A stretch of DNA of 64,000 nucleotides, from assembly GCF_009389715.1 (NCBI RefSeq), contig NC_052400.1:21731674-21795673 (forward strand), given 5' to 3'. Made by a program: the position numbers and the translations under genes. This DNA comes from Phoenix dactylifera. Taxonomy: Eukaryota; Streptophyta; Magnoliopsida; Arecales; Arecaceae. The notes below the pieces were generated by a model. The model made no database searches, was not told where the DNA came from, and saw only the letters and a program-made list of their open reading frames with translations. Shown here piece after piece: positions 10,756 to 24,127 of the stretch (position 1 is the first letter of the stretch; every line of letters begins with the position of its first letter).

Positions 10756-12500
10756 TTCTTTTGAGAATTGTTCTCCCCACCCTCCTCCCACCCTCCATTG
10801 TTAAAGAAGAAAGAATGTATTTTGGATTCTCGTCATGCTTGTTGTCCATTGAATCTCCTATGTTTTTGTTCCTCTCGCTACCTCTGTTGTTGACTACCCT
10901 CTGATGGAGGGGGGAAAACACTCGACACAAACCATTCATCATGGTGATGAAGAAGAGATCGAGAACACATGGAGAAGGGAGAGGCAGGGGATTGGGGGGA
11001 AATCTCTCCATATTAATTATATCTGCATTGTGAATAAATGGCTGAGAGAGAGTACATCAGAGAGCAAATGCTGGGAAAATCAATGTATAGAGACCATGAG
11101 TTTCAAGAACAAGTGGATTAAATTGTGGTATTATCCCCCTCCTACTATACTTTGCTCTTTTCCTTCATTTATATATGGTGATCATTACTTATGAATTCTT
11201 CAAGCTCTGTCTTGGCTATCATCCAATCTCGTCTTTAATCTTTTCCTCTTACTCTGCTTTTCTTTGCCCTATACTTCTGTAGACAGCCGTTTTCTTCTTG
11301 CATAATGAGATAAATTGTTTGCTGTTCACTCTCAATATTTGTACCATCCTGCCGTTCCTTGCCATTGCATGGCCGGCCTTAGTTATTGTTTTTCTGTGTT
11401 ATTTAGGACTTGGAATGGGTTTCTATCTGTTTGCTACTTTATTTTTTACGTATTGTTGAGTCGTACCAGATTACTAGTAGTTTAGATCTCTAACCATAAC
11501 AAGCGGCATGATTTCATGATTTCTGAAACTTTTAAGCTAATCATGCTTTCAATGAAGGAAGAAGGCTCCTTCCAGGCAATTTTCCCGGCCAAGAGTCAAT
11601 GACTGACTGATTCAAGTTGAAGCCGTTTTAACCTGCCGCCACATCGAGTGGAATAGCCGGAAAGCAGGCGGAGATTACTCGTTTCTAAAACAAATTGGAA
11701 TAAAAAAAGTCAGTGAGTTCACTTTTTATTAGGTCTAGTTTACCTTCCCAGATTCTAGTAAGAAGTCCACCACCCCCGCTTTTATGCGGTAATCCCCGGC
11801 AAAGCCTCTGATTGTATAAGAGGTCCATGTGGGGGGTTTCGACGTTGGGATTCATCCATTCGTTGGATCGCGATCTCTTGGTGATATTGATTGAATGCTC
11901 GTTGACCGGTCTTCCCTCTTTTCTCTATTAGCTATCGAGATTAGCTGTTTGTTATGTCGGATCGCGCTTCCGTTCGCTTCTTATCTTCAAATCTTTCTCC
12001 ATCGTTACTTGGAGTTAACCACCGTTCTAGCTATTTGCGCCAAGGGCATGGTTTGCTGTTCCCATATTCTTGTGGGTCCCTTGACTTTGGACGGGCCTCT
12101 TCGTTTCTCTTCGCAGGTAACCGAGCACAAGCGACAAGCGTCTCCTTCTTTGTGCCAATTTATTATCAGAATATTATTAAAAAATGATGGGTTGAAGAAA
12201 AGCCAAGGAAACATTGGTGAATTGATGTTTCTGATAGGAATCACGGGAAAAAGCTAAAAGCTACGGTCGCTTTTTTTTGTTGGGTTACACTCACGGGTAT
12301 TTGGAGGCCAGCTAATTAAAGGGTCACCATGTTCTGGGTGGTTGAGGAGCAAGAACTCATCAATTGAATATCCTTAAATGTGCAATTAAATTGGGTTCTT
12401 TCATTCCCACGTTCAAAGCGGTTGACATGGGATCTTAGCTTTGGACGTGACTTGACAAATTCGTTGGCAATTTGGAAGCGGCGAGTGCCAAACGGTGATG
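10756..12500. other. LRX 3' flank and intergenic DNA
   Basis: About the first 300 bases are the likely 3'UTR. The rest is AT-rich intergenic sequence with no recognised gene, RNA or bounded repeat. Confidence 0.4.
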
Positions 12501-12504
12501 AGGC

Positions 12505-12890
12505 TCGTTGGTTATGATGCTCTTTGGAGAGCTGCAGCTTCATGGAAAGAGAATTTTTATATGGCTGGTCGCAAGAAATAAATTGCATACAAGAAAAGTA
12601 TTATCAAAAAAAGTGGAATGGAAGCTCAGGATGCTTTTCTTTAGTAATCAAGTGGAGATTGTTAACTATTTGCTTCTCCATTGCCCATTTATCAAGCAGA
12701 TATGGAGGAAAATTAAGAAAAAAAAAATCAAATTCAGAGGGTTTTCTCCTTTTGTGAAAAAAAATATTTTGGACTAGTTGGAGGAGAAAAAGACTTGGTA
12801 AATCTTTGAAACGATAAGCTACTCCGTGCAATGTGGTGGACTTTGTGGAAGGGAAGGAACAATAGAAATTTCTTGCAAAAGTCGTAGTTA
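12505..12890 (+). mobile_element. LINE (non-LTR) fragment: reverse-transcriptase zinc-binding domain
   Basis: Translation gives the hallmark order of the zf-RVT domain found after the reverse transcriptase in plant L1-type LINEs: RIFIWLVARNKLHTRKVL, a spacer, LLHCPFIKQIWRKI, then about 60 bases on, in another frame, MWWTLWKGRNNRNF (the usual W..W..RN.R.F end). The expected first cysteine pair is lost, the frame shifts and stops interrupt the end. It is therefore a decayed, 5'-truncated copy. The borders are approximate and no target-site duplication was found. Confidence 0.65.
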
Positions 12891-14791
12891 TTGCTGTTTT
12901 GCGTATTTTCAAAGATCTGGACTTGTTTGGGTAATTCTAAATGCATATCTTCCTCGGTGAGGTAAAGTGGCCGCACGAGAAGCTAATTTCTAATAAAATA
13001 TTTTGTCAACTTATCCCCCTCTCCTTTTCTTTCATTTCAATCCAGCTGCTTGAGAAGGAGGATTTGGATGATGGGGATTTATATCCATAAGGGCGGTGGC
13101 GCCCCATGTCATGGTGATGGCGAAGGATCACGAGGTCATGGACAATACTGTTTTCAGAGTAACTGGTGAGGATGGTGAACGCAGCCTTACATCGGTCCCT
13201 GGTGAAGAGGAGACGGAGGAGGTTACTGATGATGCCGGAGGCACGGCGGCTAGTCTTGCAGCCGAAGGGATAATGATGCAGCTGGCTATGCTTATGCAAG
13301 AGCAATGTAAGCAGCCGATGTACCACAAAAAAAAGGTAGGATCATAAATAGGAGAAGAAGAGGAAAAAGAAAGGAGTTAATAACGGTTGGGGATGCATGC
13401 TTTAAAATTTATGCAGATGGATGGAAGGAAGAGGTTGAAGTGCTTTAAAATATGTGCAGGATACGATCCAATGGTTGACAATGTAAAAAAAGATCGGTCA
13501 TTCCTTTGTGGGAAAGATACAATCTGAGGAGCCTACCTGTGGAGATAATATAATTAAGGAAACCATGAAGAAAGATTAATGGAGCTTATTCAATTATGGC
13601 TCGATATGTTCTGGTTTGCTTCCTCCTTTTTGGAGGACATCCCTCAAGAGTTCTCTCCTCGCTTGAATTTCTTTTTTTAAAATTTTAAGCCATCTTAGAT
13701 CTCGTATTAGAGCTGCAATTTATATTTGAGAATTTAGCTCTAAATAGAATTGAGTAAGAAGAAGATGAGAAAGAAAGGGGAAGAGCTAAAGCTAAGGGAT
13801 CCAAAGCTAAAATTAAGAGAATGGAAGAATGAAGTTGAGAGAGCTTGAAAAAAAGTTCTGATTCTCTCCCACCGATGGTGGAGTTTGAACTTTTTTTAAT
13901 TGGAGAAAAGTGAAGCTCATGCCAAGTAGTATTCTAAGATTGCCTTAAGAAGAGAGCTACGACTTAATGCTTGGTTCAAAGAAATGGGATGTTCTTTCCT
14001 AAATGATGGCTAGGAGTGTACTCTTTTAACTCCAGGAATGAAAGTTGGTTAGAACTCAAAAATATCAAAAATATTTATTTTTTTACTATTTTTAAAAATA
14101 AAGTTAAGATCCGGGCGAATAATTAACCCCTATGTTTTATAAGAGGAGTTAGTGCAATGCATCAAAAGACATCAGATCATAGCCGAACACCCCACATACC
14201 CCATTCCTCATAGGGGATGAAATTAATTGGCATTATATATTTTTTGATAAATCTAAACTTGAAAAAGGTAGTGATCCTGTTGATTAAGAGTTTGGTGGAA
14301 AAGCAATGGATTAAACTTAGATTTACCTTTTTCCAGTGATAATTTAGGTTTGCCTTCACTGGCTATACAGACAGGTGTTCATCTAGTTATTAGTTGCTAT
14401 CTCCAGATTTGGCAGAACTAATTAAGCTTTGTCATAAGATTCTCAAGTCCAGTAGTATACCTATGTGATTAAAAGTTATTAGGGGCACATTTAAACTAAC
14501 CCCCCTCCAAAAACCAGGAAAAGAATAAGCTCTTCCATATTTAAATATAAATCCCTTTTCTGTAGTTGCACTTAATCCCTGAAATCTTGTAACTTATTTC
14601 TTTTTAATCCCTGAGGTTAATAAGAGTTAAACAAAATATTCCTTATTGATCTCTCTAACATTGTTAGTTTACTATATTGTGAACAATTTTATCCTTGGGT
14701 TTGCTCTCTCTCTCTCTCCTCAATGCCTAAACTAAACCCAACCTGAGTTTCCCAATTCTCATCCTCTCGTTTAGCAATAAAAAAAAGAAAA

Positions 14792-14794
<3 letters not shown>

Positions 14795-14860
<66 letters not shown>
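14795..14860. repeat. (AG)33 microsatellite
   Basis: An uninterrupted AG dinucleotide run of about 66 bp, read directly. It is likely to be length-polymorphic. Confidence 0.98.
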
Positions 14861-14861
<1 letters not shown>

Positions 14862-16392
14862 ACTACAACAGGTAGCTTAACTGTTTGGGCTAACTTTATA
14901 TGAAGTCTAGGTTTGCTAACACAAAATAATGACATATGTGATTATTTATGCCATATTACAAGAATGAATTCTAACACATTGGTCCGGTATGGAGTTTTAA
15001 GATTGGTTTGCTAATTTGGTTGTGTAGATCATCATCACATGTATTAGTACCATTGAAGCTTATCCCAGTTTTGAAATTTTTTTTTAGAAAATTGATGTTA
15101 AATTAGCCATCAATATAAAACATAAGTAAAATTATAAAACAGATTCAAATGAATACTTATGAATATTGGATGTCAGTTTGAAAAATACCGGAGATGGCCT
15201 TGAGTATAAATACTTGGCCATTTGAGATTTATGAAACCAAATCTGGGATAGGACTAAGACTATACGAATGATTTATGCAAGCTCAACTTCATTCTGTTAT
15301 GTATCGAAGATCACTCATCTAGCTGGATGTGCAAGACTCAATCCTTCAATTTTTGCTGCATGTTTTCTTAACAAAATTCTATTTAAATTGGTAATAAAAA
15401 TAGTAGCCAGATGCCACTAATATATAATTTTAAGTGGCCATGAATATGGTTCAATTACAGCAATTGAGGTTGATCACTGAATTTCAAACACACAACATAT
15501 TCTTTAGTTAGGCGATGTTGCAGATGAAATGTTACTTCTTGTAAATTGCCTGTATCATTTTGAGGAAAACAATCTAAACCTCTTTGTTCTTGTGGGCTGT
15601 TGCATTTAGAGCATGTTAAGAAACAACAAGGTTAATTTTAGCCTCCTTGGTGATCATATACACCTCCCAATCAAAGATTGTAGATTTTGAGTCTTAAATG
15701 GTGCCCACCTAGTCTTTAGACTTGAATAATGATGATGATAATGAGGAGAAGGTGCGGTTTAAGTCCAGTATTTGCTTAGTTGTCCGACAAAACTTCTAGT
15801 TTACATGTATGAAAATTATAGTCTTGTCAGAAAACATTAAATATGATAATGATAGTGGTGGTGGTGGAGAAAAAAAAAGAAGCTACGAATCTCTTCTCAA
15901 AATGCATCAATATGCTCCGAAAAGAATCATTTTAACATTTCTACTTACGTATCCTCGACCATGATTAGAACCCGAATATAATAATTTGATTAAATGTTGA
16001 ATATAATCATGTCCACTTTAGCGTGGATATGAAATCATTAAACCAATTCATCCTTCGTGGATCCATATCTCAAGGTTTCGTCTAGAAAGCAATCGAAGCT
16101 GCTTGACCGTTGGCAACCATTTTATATGCTCGAAACCTGCATGAGACTTAACAAGGAGACTATAACTTACACGAATTTTTGGCAGTTGCCACCCAGCATT
16201 GTCTTTTTCCACTTTTCCCCCCGTCAAGATGCCATTATTTTACGTCTACCAAAAATATACCAGCTTTTATACACCCGGTCTTCCGTGTCCATAAAAACAA
16301 TAAGAAATCAAAATTCTAACAATAAAAAACAAGGATCACATGGCACGGTTTATGCTAGCTAAAAATACACGCACACACAATATATCTAAATT

Positions 16393-16422
16393 TATATCTA
16401 TATCTATATCTATATCTATATA
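16393..16422. repeat. (TATATC)n hexamer microsatellite
   Basis: Four to five copies of TATATC read directly. Confidence 0.85.
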
Positions 16423-16984
16423 TACATATAGATTTTTTTTTTCTTGACATGGTATGTTCTGCTAAGGCTAAGGCTGATTAAAGAATAAGCATTCAGTTTT
16501 GGGTAAGGCTGAAGTCCATCAATGATTTCAACAAACAATAATTAAGAGTGTCATCTGAGTTCATGGATGCATTAGGAAGATATCGTTTTCCTAGTTGTGC
16601 TGATTAAAGATATACAACTGCCATCGACCTATGGCTTTCAAATAAAAGAAAGAAAAAAAAAAATCCCTTTCATATGTGGCCATTTCAATCTCCAGATGGC
16701 AGCAGGGAAGCATGGAGGAGCCATCTGGGCCTAGGCCTATACAGATTTCAGAACAGATCCCCAATGGAAAACAAAAAGCTGATCCAAGCCCCATAAAATT
16801 TGGATCCGGCCGCCTATGCCTCGCCCTTTTTTTGATGGACGATCCGAGACATCTGATCTCATCGGAGGCCAATATCTACTGTCCCTGTTTGAAGCGGCAG
16901 TAACACTTAACGGCCGAGATAAGCTACGGGTGGATTAGGGGACTAGGGCTAGATGAAGATTATTAGGTTCCCGTTCCCCCATTT

Positions 16985-17179
16985 CTTTGATCTTTTTGAT
17001 ATATTGGGGCTCTAAACTGGGGGAATATAGATATCAGAAAAATCCAGAACATCAATCCCCGTCGCTTCGACTCGAGATTTTTTCTCATTTTTTCGCCATC
17101 GCTCTCTCTCTCTTAGCTATCAAGGGAAGACGGAAGACAAACCCTAACCCAAAGTGTCGGTTCCGTCTATAGATTTGAG
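16985..17179 (+). other. NUP50: NUP50 non-coding first exon (5' leader)
   Basis: A CT-rich plant leader (CGCTCTCTCTCTCTTAGC, then AAACCCTAACCC) ending at ATTTGAG|GTAAATC, a good splice donor at 17180. It lies about 3.3 kb upstream of the NUP50 start codon with no open coding frame. Assignment to NUP50 is by position, orientation and the acceptors just upstream of the ATG (TTTTGCAG at about 20340, TATTGCAG at about 20382). The transcription start is approximate. Confidence 0.55.
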
Positions 17180-20100
17180 GTAAATCTTTACCTCCCCGTT
17201 GCATCCCATCCTTAATTTCTGTATCGGTGAAGTTTGGATTGTTTTTTTCTTCTTTCTTATTTGGATTTGTGCCTGTAATTTCTTTTCGTAATCAAATGGC
17301 TGTCAAAGTGTCTTCAATCCATAGCAAATCGATATAGATTTTCGCCCTTTTGGATGATCTTTAAAAACCTGTATCTGATTTGTTGAGAATGAGCTCAAGA
17401 ATGGGATGAAACCCCAAGTACTGGAAACCCCAAATGTTCGCATAACTTTCTTTGTTCCAGATATAGCTATGTCTGTGTACTATTAGAGTAATATATGCTA
17501 GGATTTTAGCTTGCAGTGCAGGAAACGACTCATCGGGGTGAATCCCTCTCTTGATTGATGGGTCAGGCGGTCAAGAATCGAAATACTTTTCCTAGTTTTA
17601 TTTGCTAAAGTTTTTTCTTTTTTATTGATCATTTTTTAGAAATTTTTCGTTCTTCCTTAGATGGCTTTTATTTTATGTGTTAGATATGATGAGGAAAGAT
17701 TCTGGTCTGGGCATTTCTGGATCTAAATTATCTGTTCTTCATCTATGAATGCTCTAAGTTTCAATGGACATAATGAGTTAAGGTTTTGCAAATTTTGGGT
17801 AACTTCCACTGTGTTGAGTGATGTTCTTTAGATTTGTTCCCCTTGATCCTGAATTCTTCTTTGGATTTGGTTTTTTGAGTCCTTGTAGCAGTGCCATCCA
17901 AATACTATTTTGTTCAACATGGCATTTGAAGATGTCAACCTAATACCTTGCTTCTCAAAAACTGTATTTAAACATGAGTCAATAAGTAAATCTCAATTAG
18001 CATATGCATCTGGTCACTTATCCATGTAGAACTCTTTGTTTGGTTTTTTCCTTCTTCTCCCTTTCTTTCCCACGTGTTTTTGCTTTTTTTTTTTTGTGTG
18101 TGTGTGTGTGTTTGTGTTTGAATTGTAAAGTAATATGTACTGCTTATGTGTTTTGATCTGTTGTATGCATATATTTATTTGGGTTTCCATTGGGAAACTA
18201 GTTTTAGGCTGTTTAATACAGAGACATCATGTGGTCCTACATCATAACAAAAACTTTTGCATTGCAAGTCACTGGGTTTCTGAAATTTAAATACTATGTA
18301 GAGCTTCGTTTAACAAGTCACGGTGGGGTTATAGCTTGCATTTGTATGCCATCAGGGTTGAAAGATACATTATAATTTTAATTTCATGCAACTGACCTTT
18401 TCTTTTCCCTAAATGCATCATCTGCCCTCCTGAAAAAATGGGCTTCCTCATTGTTGTACCATAATTATACTCTGGCAAGCAGCTGTTCCTACAATGTTGG
18501 ATAGAGTACTACCTCCCTCCCTCTCCCTCTCTAATAATATTCTTTCTAGCATCTAACAAACTGTGCTTGTATCATGATCAAATATATATATATCACTTGT
18601 CATCAAGAGATAATAAGTGGAAATTCCTGTGATAAACATAGATTTAGTAAAAACTTTGATGTTCAGGAAATACTAATGTCTCCTTTATTAGTTTGTGAAA
18701 TCTCAACATGGATTTTTATATTGCCATACTCATGCTTGTTGCGTGCTTTTCTTTCCTAGATGTTTTAAATTTGGGGTTTCTGCAAGTTTGGGCGATTTAC
18801 ATTTGTGCAATTACTTGGTTTTTGGCTTACTAGTAGTTCAGTAGTCCTCCTTTGGTGATTTTCAATAACGGAACATCCATACTTACGATTTTTTTCCCAA
18901 GCTATCAAATCTTTACAAAGCAGAAGGCAAATAGGTTATCCATTGCACATTAGCTATAGTTCTGTCGATCCGGATAGTAATTTTACTCATGAAAATTTAT
19001 CATGATCCAAAAATAGACCATGTAGCAATCCAGGCTGTATGAGATCCTTCCTTCGCACATCCTGATTGGCTGCAAAGGATGAAAGTCCGAGGTTATAGGT
19101 TCTAATAAATTCCGTTTTGGATTAATTGTCATCTTACCTTAATATTCCTGCTTGTTATATGAACATGCAGGTTAGAATGGCTAAATTACACCTTATGTTT
19201 ATTCTTCACAAGTATCATTACTAACATATGAGCAGGGAGTTATCTTTTGTACTGTCTGTTAGGCTGTGAGTCTGCAGTTGGTGAGGGATATTTAGTATTT
19301 GTATGGGTGGTGGGGCTCTGACTCGATGAAGCTGTATTGAAAGTAGTCACTATTGCTGCATGACCTGCCAGTTCTAGTGCTTATATTGGCTGGTGAAGGC
19401 CAACACTCCTTCCTGCAGACCTATATCTGAGGTGAAGAAAATATTTCAGACCAGTAGCTGTGGCAGCATCTGTCTTGTCCGTAAGAAGCAGCTTAATCAA
19501 GGAAACTCACTTTAGTGTCAATTATTTTTGCTCTTTTGGAGTGTTCTGTTGAGATATACTGATTTCCAATCAGAGTCATTTCGATCTCCTTAAATTTATT
19601 GCAGTGAAAAATGAAATTTATATCTTGCAATCTCTTTAGGGTTACAGTTCCAAGAATGAGTTAAGACTGGTGGTCTATCTGGTTTGCTACTACCTGTAAG
19701 AATCATGTGGATTTATCAGGCAAAGGTCTTCCTTCTTCCCGTCAATCATTTATTGTTGTTGTAGTTGATTTCTTTTGTTGTTAATTTTACACCACTTAAG
19801 ATTAGATGCATCTGTTTTCATTATGTCTCCTCTGTCTAGAGAAAGTGGTTCTTGTTGTATTAAGATGACGCTTTGTTATACTTGGGTGTCTATTGCATTG
19901 ACTAAATTTCTTTCTAGTTTCATTCCATCTTGTTGCTTTATTGGAAGAGCTTATGATTTCTCCAGTCTTTGTTAGTGCTTCTTTATGTAAATTGTCTTAC
20001 TAATGATGATTCCTTCTGTTTCTCACATTTACTTGAAAACCAGTTTCCTTCTCTGCCAAAACTTAAAGAGTCCAGTTTATATTACCATTCATCAACATGA

Positions 20101-20340
20101 AAGAATGCTGCACATATATTAATGAAACTGCTACCAGTACTTTGTGCTTTGTAGAAACCTACATGTAGCTGCATAGTTCTTTAAATATTTTTGGTGTATC
20201 AATTCATTTTGAGGCATCAATATTTGCATTTTCTTTTCCTCCTTGTGTCTGTTGCTATATGCCCTTTGAGAGGGAAAGAAGAAAACCTGTCTAGCTTAGT
20301 TTTATTTTTAATTGGTTCGGTTCGTATTCTCATTTTGCAG
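17180..20340 (+). other. Large intron in the NUP50 5'UTR
   Basis: About 3.1 kb, T-rich as plant introns are, with GTAAAT at the start and TTCTCATTTTGCAG at the proposed end. Inside are a (GT)n run near 18097-18112 and a CT run near 18516-18530. No transposon or RNA gene was recognised. Long first introns in plant 5'UTRs often raise expression, but that role is only an inference here. Confidence 0.5.
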
Positions 20341-20459
20341 TTATATCACAAAAGGTGATTTATGTTGGTCCACATATTGCAGGAGTTATCTTCTACTATC
20401 CCTACCTTAATCTTTCATATTTCTTTTGATAAGACATTGTCAATATCGTGTTCATCTAA

Positions 20460-21794
20460 ATGGGGGATGCAGAAAGTGCCCTTCCTTCATCCAAGAAGAG
20501 AGTTGCTGGTAGACAACTCTCTAAGGATAATCCTGATCCAGATGATGATGCTCCTGAGCCAGAGATGGGCACTTTCGAAAGAGCCAGTGATGAAGTGATG
20601 GCAACCAGGAGAATTGTCAAGGTTCGGCGCCAGCAACCTGCAACATCTACTGGTTCCAATCCTTTTGCTGGTGTTCGCTTGGTTCCTCCAACCGATTCCA
20701 GTGCAAAAATAACTAGCCCTGCTGACCAGCCTCAAACTGGTGCTGATACAACAGCCTCAGAAGAACAAAACAGTAATAATGAAAAGATTGGAAAATCTGG
20801 TGAAGAAGATAAGAAAATTGAAAGAAGAGCTGTAGTGAATGAAACAGAGGGGACGGGAGAGAATAACAGGAAGTCAGCAGAAGACATTGCTGATATGTCA
20901 GCAGCCAAGAGTGATGAAGAGGTCAAAAGTGATACAAAAGAAGAGGTAAGTCAACCAGTGGAAATGGGTAAGGAAGTGAAAAATGGAGGAAAAGAAGCTG
21001 AGAAAGAAGCTCAAGCAGCAGCAGTTGAGGAAGAAGGGAAAGAAACTGAGAAAAAGGCCGGTGGTGATGCTGAAAAGGCAGTTGGAGAAGAAATTGAGAA
21101 AGAAAAGCAGGAAAATGAACAGAAAGTTACCACTATGCCAGCTGGATCTTTTAGTTCGTTTCAACAGTTGTCTAGTAGCCAAAATGCATTTACGGGGCTT
21201 GCAGGAACTGGCTTTTCGAGCTCTTCATTTTCCTTTGGTTCAATTGCCAAAGAAGGATCTACATTTGGTGCTAATTCTGGATCTCTTTTTGGGCTTACCA
21301 ACAACGGGGGTTCTTCTTCATCATTGCTTGGTACTGCACTGGATGCTTCTAAAAGTGACAAATTTTCCATGCAGGAGGTGCCCATCGAGACAGGTGAAGA
21401 GAATGAGAAGGCAGTGTTCATTGCTGATGCTATATTGTACGAGTATTTGGATGGAGGGTGGAAGGAAAGGGGAAAGGGAGAGCTTAAAGTGAATGTCTCT
21501 TTATCTGATGCTGAAAAGGCAAGGGTTATTATGAGGTCTAGGGGTAACTACAGGCTGATCTTGAATGCAAGCCTTTACCCAGACATGTCGCTCACTAGTA
21601 TGGATAAAAGAGGCCTAACTTTTGCTTGTGCGAATAGTGCTGGCGAAGGAAAGAATGCTCTCACCACATTTGCTCTGAAATTCAAGGACAGCAGTATGGT
21701 GGAAGAGTTCCGAGGGGTGGTCACAGCACACAAAGGAAAGAAGGACCCTGTTCTGAAGACACCTGAGAATTCCCCCAAGGCATCTGATGATTGA
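20460..21794 (+). CDS. NUP50: Nuclear pore complex protein NUP50 with RanBP1 domain, 444 aa
   Basis: A nucleoplasmic basket nucleoporin that, in its family, helps release cargo from importin alpha and binds Ran-GTP. Domains seen: an N-terminal plant NUP50 block (about 1-80) with SKKRVAGRQLSKDNP, GTFERASDEVMATRRIVKV and NPFAGVRL; a long acidic/lysine-rich linker (about 90-220), probably coiled or disordered; a Phe-Gly/Ser-rich stretch (about 225-290) with SFSFGSI, STFGAN and SLFGL; and a RanBP1-type domain (about 308-435) with ADAILYEYLDGGWKERGKGELKV, RVIMRSRGNYRLILNA, GLTFACAN and TFALKFKD. The ATG is the first in frame and gives the conserved MGDAES-type N-terminus. All coding sequence lies in one exon. 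A GTAAGT inside codons near 20945 could act as a cryptic donor, but the frame reads through it. The frame is whole. Confidence 0.96.
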   Translation: MGDAESALPSSKKRVAGRQLSKDNPDPDDDAPEPEMGTFERASDEVMATRRIVKVRRQQPATSTGSNPFAGVRLVPPTDSSAKITSPADQPQTGADTTASEEQNSNNEKIGKSGEEDKKIERRAVVNETEGTGENNRKSAEDIADMSAAKSDEEVKSDTKEEVSQPVEMGKEVKNGGKEAEKEAQAAAVEEEGKETEKKAGGDAEKAVGEEIEKEKQENEQKVTTMPAGSFSSFQQLSSSQNAFTGLAGTGFSSSSFSFGSIAKEGSTFGANSGSLFGLTNNGGSSSSLLGTALDASKSDKFSMQEVPIETGEENEKAVFIADAILYEYLDGGWKERGKGELKVNVSLSDAEKARVIMRSRGNYRLILNASLYPDMSLTSMDKRGLTFACANSAGEGKNALTTFALKFKDSSMVEEFRGVVTAHKGKKDPVLKTPENSPKASDD

Positions 21795-23300
21795 AATGGT
21801 AGATGGCAGTGCGAAAATGTTAATTTCCTGGAAAGAATCACCTGGGTTCAGTGTTGCTGGAACGATTTCTCAAATTTTGGTTGTGGTCTCGGTAAGATGT
21901 CTCATTATATGGTTGAGCTTTAAGCAGTAGGGCCAAAACTTATCTAGTTAAACGCCAGTCTTTGACAGACTGATTCAACTTTTTATGTAATTTCTAGAAG
22001 AGGACCTCAAAGTTATGGTTCCTATTGCAGTGTTGTTGCATCTCAATTTTTTGTCTTGCCATGGCTCATAATGTTTACTATTTTAAATTTCAAATGGGAC
22101 CAAAAGTAACACCAGATATAGTTCTTCTGATGAACTGCATCTATTCGGAAAATTAGGAACTGATTTGCATGATTTTCTTTACCCTTGAGCATGCGTGGTT
22201 TGATAAGCCTTGGAATTAGTCTATGATAACTGCGATGATAAACTCAGGAGGATAAGTGGTTCGTGTTTTATGCTTTTAAAAGGATCATGTCTCAGACAGA
22301 AGGAAGCATTACATTTTTCCTGCCTGTGCTGAGGACGCAATACTGTATGTTGCTGTATTTGTTGGTATTATGACAAATTAATATTTATAAGGTATTTAAT
22401 ACCATACTTAACCAAATATTATGGAATGACGGGTCCAATCTGGTTTTAAGTGCTGTCAAGTGAATTTGGTTTGAAAAGGGTTGTTTAAATAATTTCCTTT
22501 TACTTGAATGCATTTCAATATTGGGTTGCCCTTCAGTTCGGCTCTTTAGCGACCAAGCTTTACCCAAGATCTGAATACGGTTCCTGAAATTAAACCTTGG
22601 CAACTTCCCTCTTCATACAGGCTCTTTTGAGGTTATGGAAAATTTTCAAAGGCTTCTTTTTTCTTGGTTGCTAAACCTTAAATTGTCATGATTGGTGGAG
22701 GCCTCTTTAACTGAGAACTTGCTCTCTAGGTTTTAATTTAGGTCCTCTTTCATGGTCATCTTGGCTGGAAATCAACCCCAATACTATAGTTGGTATTAGG
22801 GCGACTCCAGCCATAGTCTCCTGCTCAATCTGGTGCACTGGTGACCTGAATGGCCAGTGCCTATTTTAATGAGAAAGTTGTAGGTGATGAATTTAGTAAA
22901 TATCGTATGTATCACTATCTTTTGTCAGAGAGAGACGTTGAATGGGCACTTGATACAATATGCTGTTTGATCAATATTTTGAGCATAACCCCCACACCCT
23001 CCCCCCTTTTATGCGTTTCTAGTTATATAAATGGTCATGTGCCTTGTATCTTATGTATTAACAACCAATTAATGATTATAAATACTTTTTTGAATTTGAC
23101 CATGGTGAATATAATCTTGTTATTTTTTTTGATCACCAGTGCTCGAGTCCGAGAAAGGACGGATGCTTTTACTTGCTTCATGTCATATTTCTCTTTTCCT
23201 AAGATTCAGAAGGATGAAATGTTTAACCACTGGATATGTCCCACGACAGGATTTAGTAAATGAAGAAGTCAAAGTACTAGTTATGTCATGCTTTGTAGTT

Positions 23301-23376
<76 letters not shown>

Positions 23377-24127
23377 TATCTGTGATTGTGATCCATAATA
23401 TCTTCCGCGGCATCCAAATTTTAGTAGGTTGATGCTTTTATCCGATGTGCGACTGTTTATTCTAACTATGGTTAAATCATCATCATAGCTAGAGTTCAAT
23501 TCATAGGCATGGTGACTGCAATTCCGTTGGCAACCTAATTAGTGGATGAAACGGGGGAAAACCTAAAAAGGGGGCTTTTATATCTGAAGTTTTGGGTGCT
23601 GAAGCACCATGAGTATCACAATTTTTTCGGTCAAGATGCATATTATGGTTCTCTGGGTGCATGGTGTGCCTTGTTGGTTTCGTGAATAGTGTGATGTTGA
23701 CATGTGATCGGATTATGACATGGCTCGATGAGTCCATAGAGGATTAAGCTCACGGATTACTTGCATTGGTTTTTTTGTCTGATTGAGCTGAGCATAGCAA
23801 AGGTCGGTTTTCATCTTTTTATGTGACATGGTATTCTTGGCATAGCTTGGTAACTCCTGCTCCATGTAAAAATCGCGTCCGTTGAGGTTGGTTTTGCATG
23901 GCTTTTTATCTTCATTTTTTCTGGAATCAGCTCTATTTCAAATAAAGATCGATGCAGTTAATATTTAGCAGCAAGCAGTGGTCCATCATAGTAGGGACTG
24001 CCATTTCAGGAAACATCTTGATCTAAATATTAATATTTTTGTGTGAAATTCAAAGACGATTTAACATTACTATCTATGATAAAATCGTTCATATACCTCG
24101 TCGAACATTGATATAATGGTTCTTGTC
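21795..24127. other. NUP50 3' flank and intergenic DNA
   Basis: The first ~300 bases are probably the 3'UTR. The rest holds no recognised gene. The long (AT)n array at 23301-23375 lies inside. Confidence 0.4.
23301..23375. repeat. (AT)n microsatellite
   Basis: About 75 bp of alternating TA read directly; self-complementary and prone to length change. Confidence 0.97.

Larger units (their letters stand above)
12891..16900. other. Intergenic DNA with simple repeats
   Basis: AT-rich. It contains a short 83-codon frame at 13096-13347 that matches nothing I recognise, a (CT)n stretch near 14706-14720, the (AG)n array at 14795-14860 and a (TATATC)n hexamer run at 16393-16420. No gene is supported. 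Confidence 0.45.

Noticed and set aside
13096-13347. An 83-codon acidic frame
   Set aside because: No family recognised and no promoter or splice support.
14861-14872. CACTACAACAGG directly after the AG array, a possible CACTA transposon end
   Set aside because: No matching inverted end, subterminal array or target-site duplication was found nearby.
22850-23263. A 137-codon frame downstream of NUP50
   Set aside because: AT-rich, no motif, no splice structure; composition is that of intergenic DNA.
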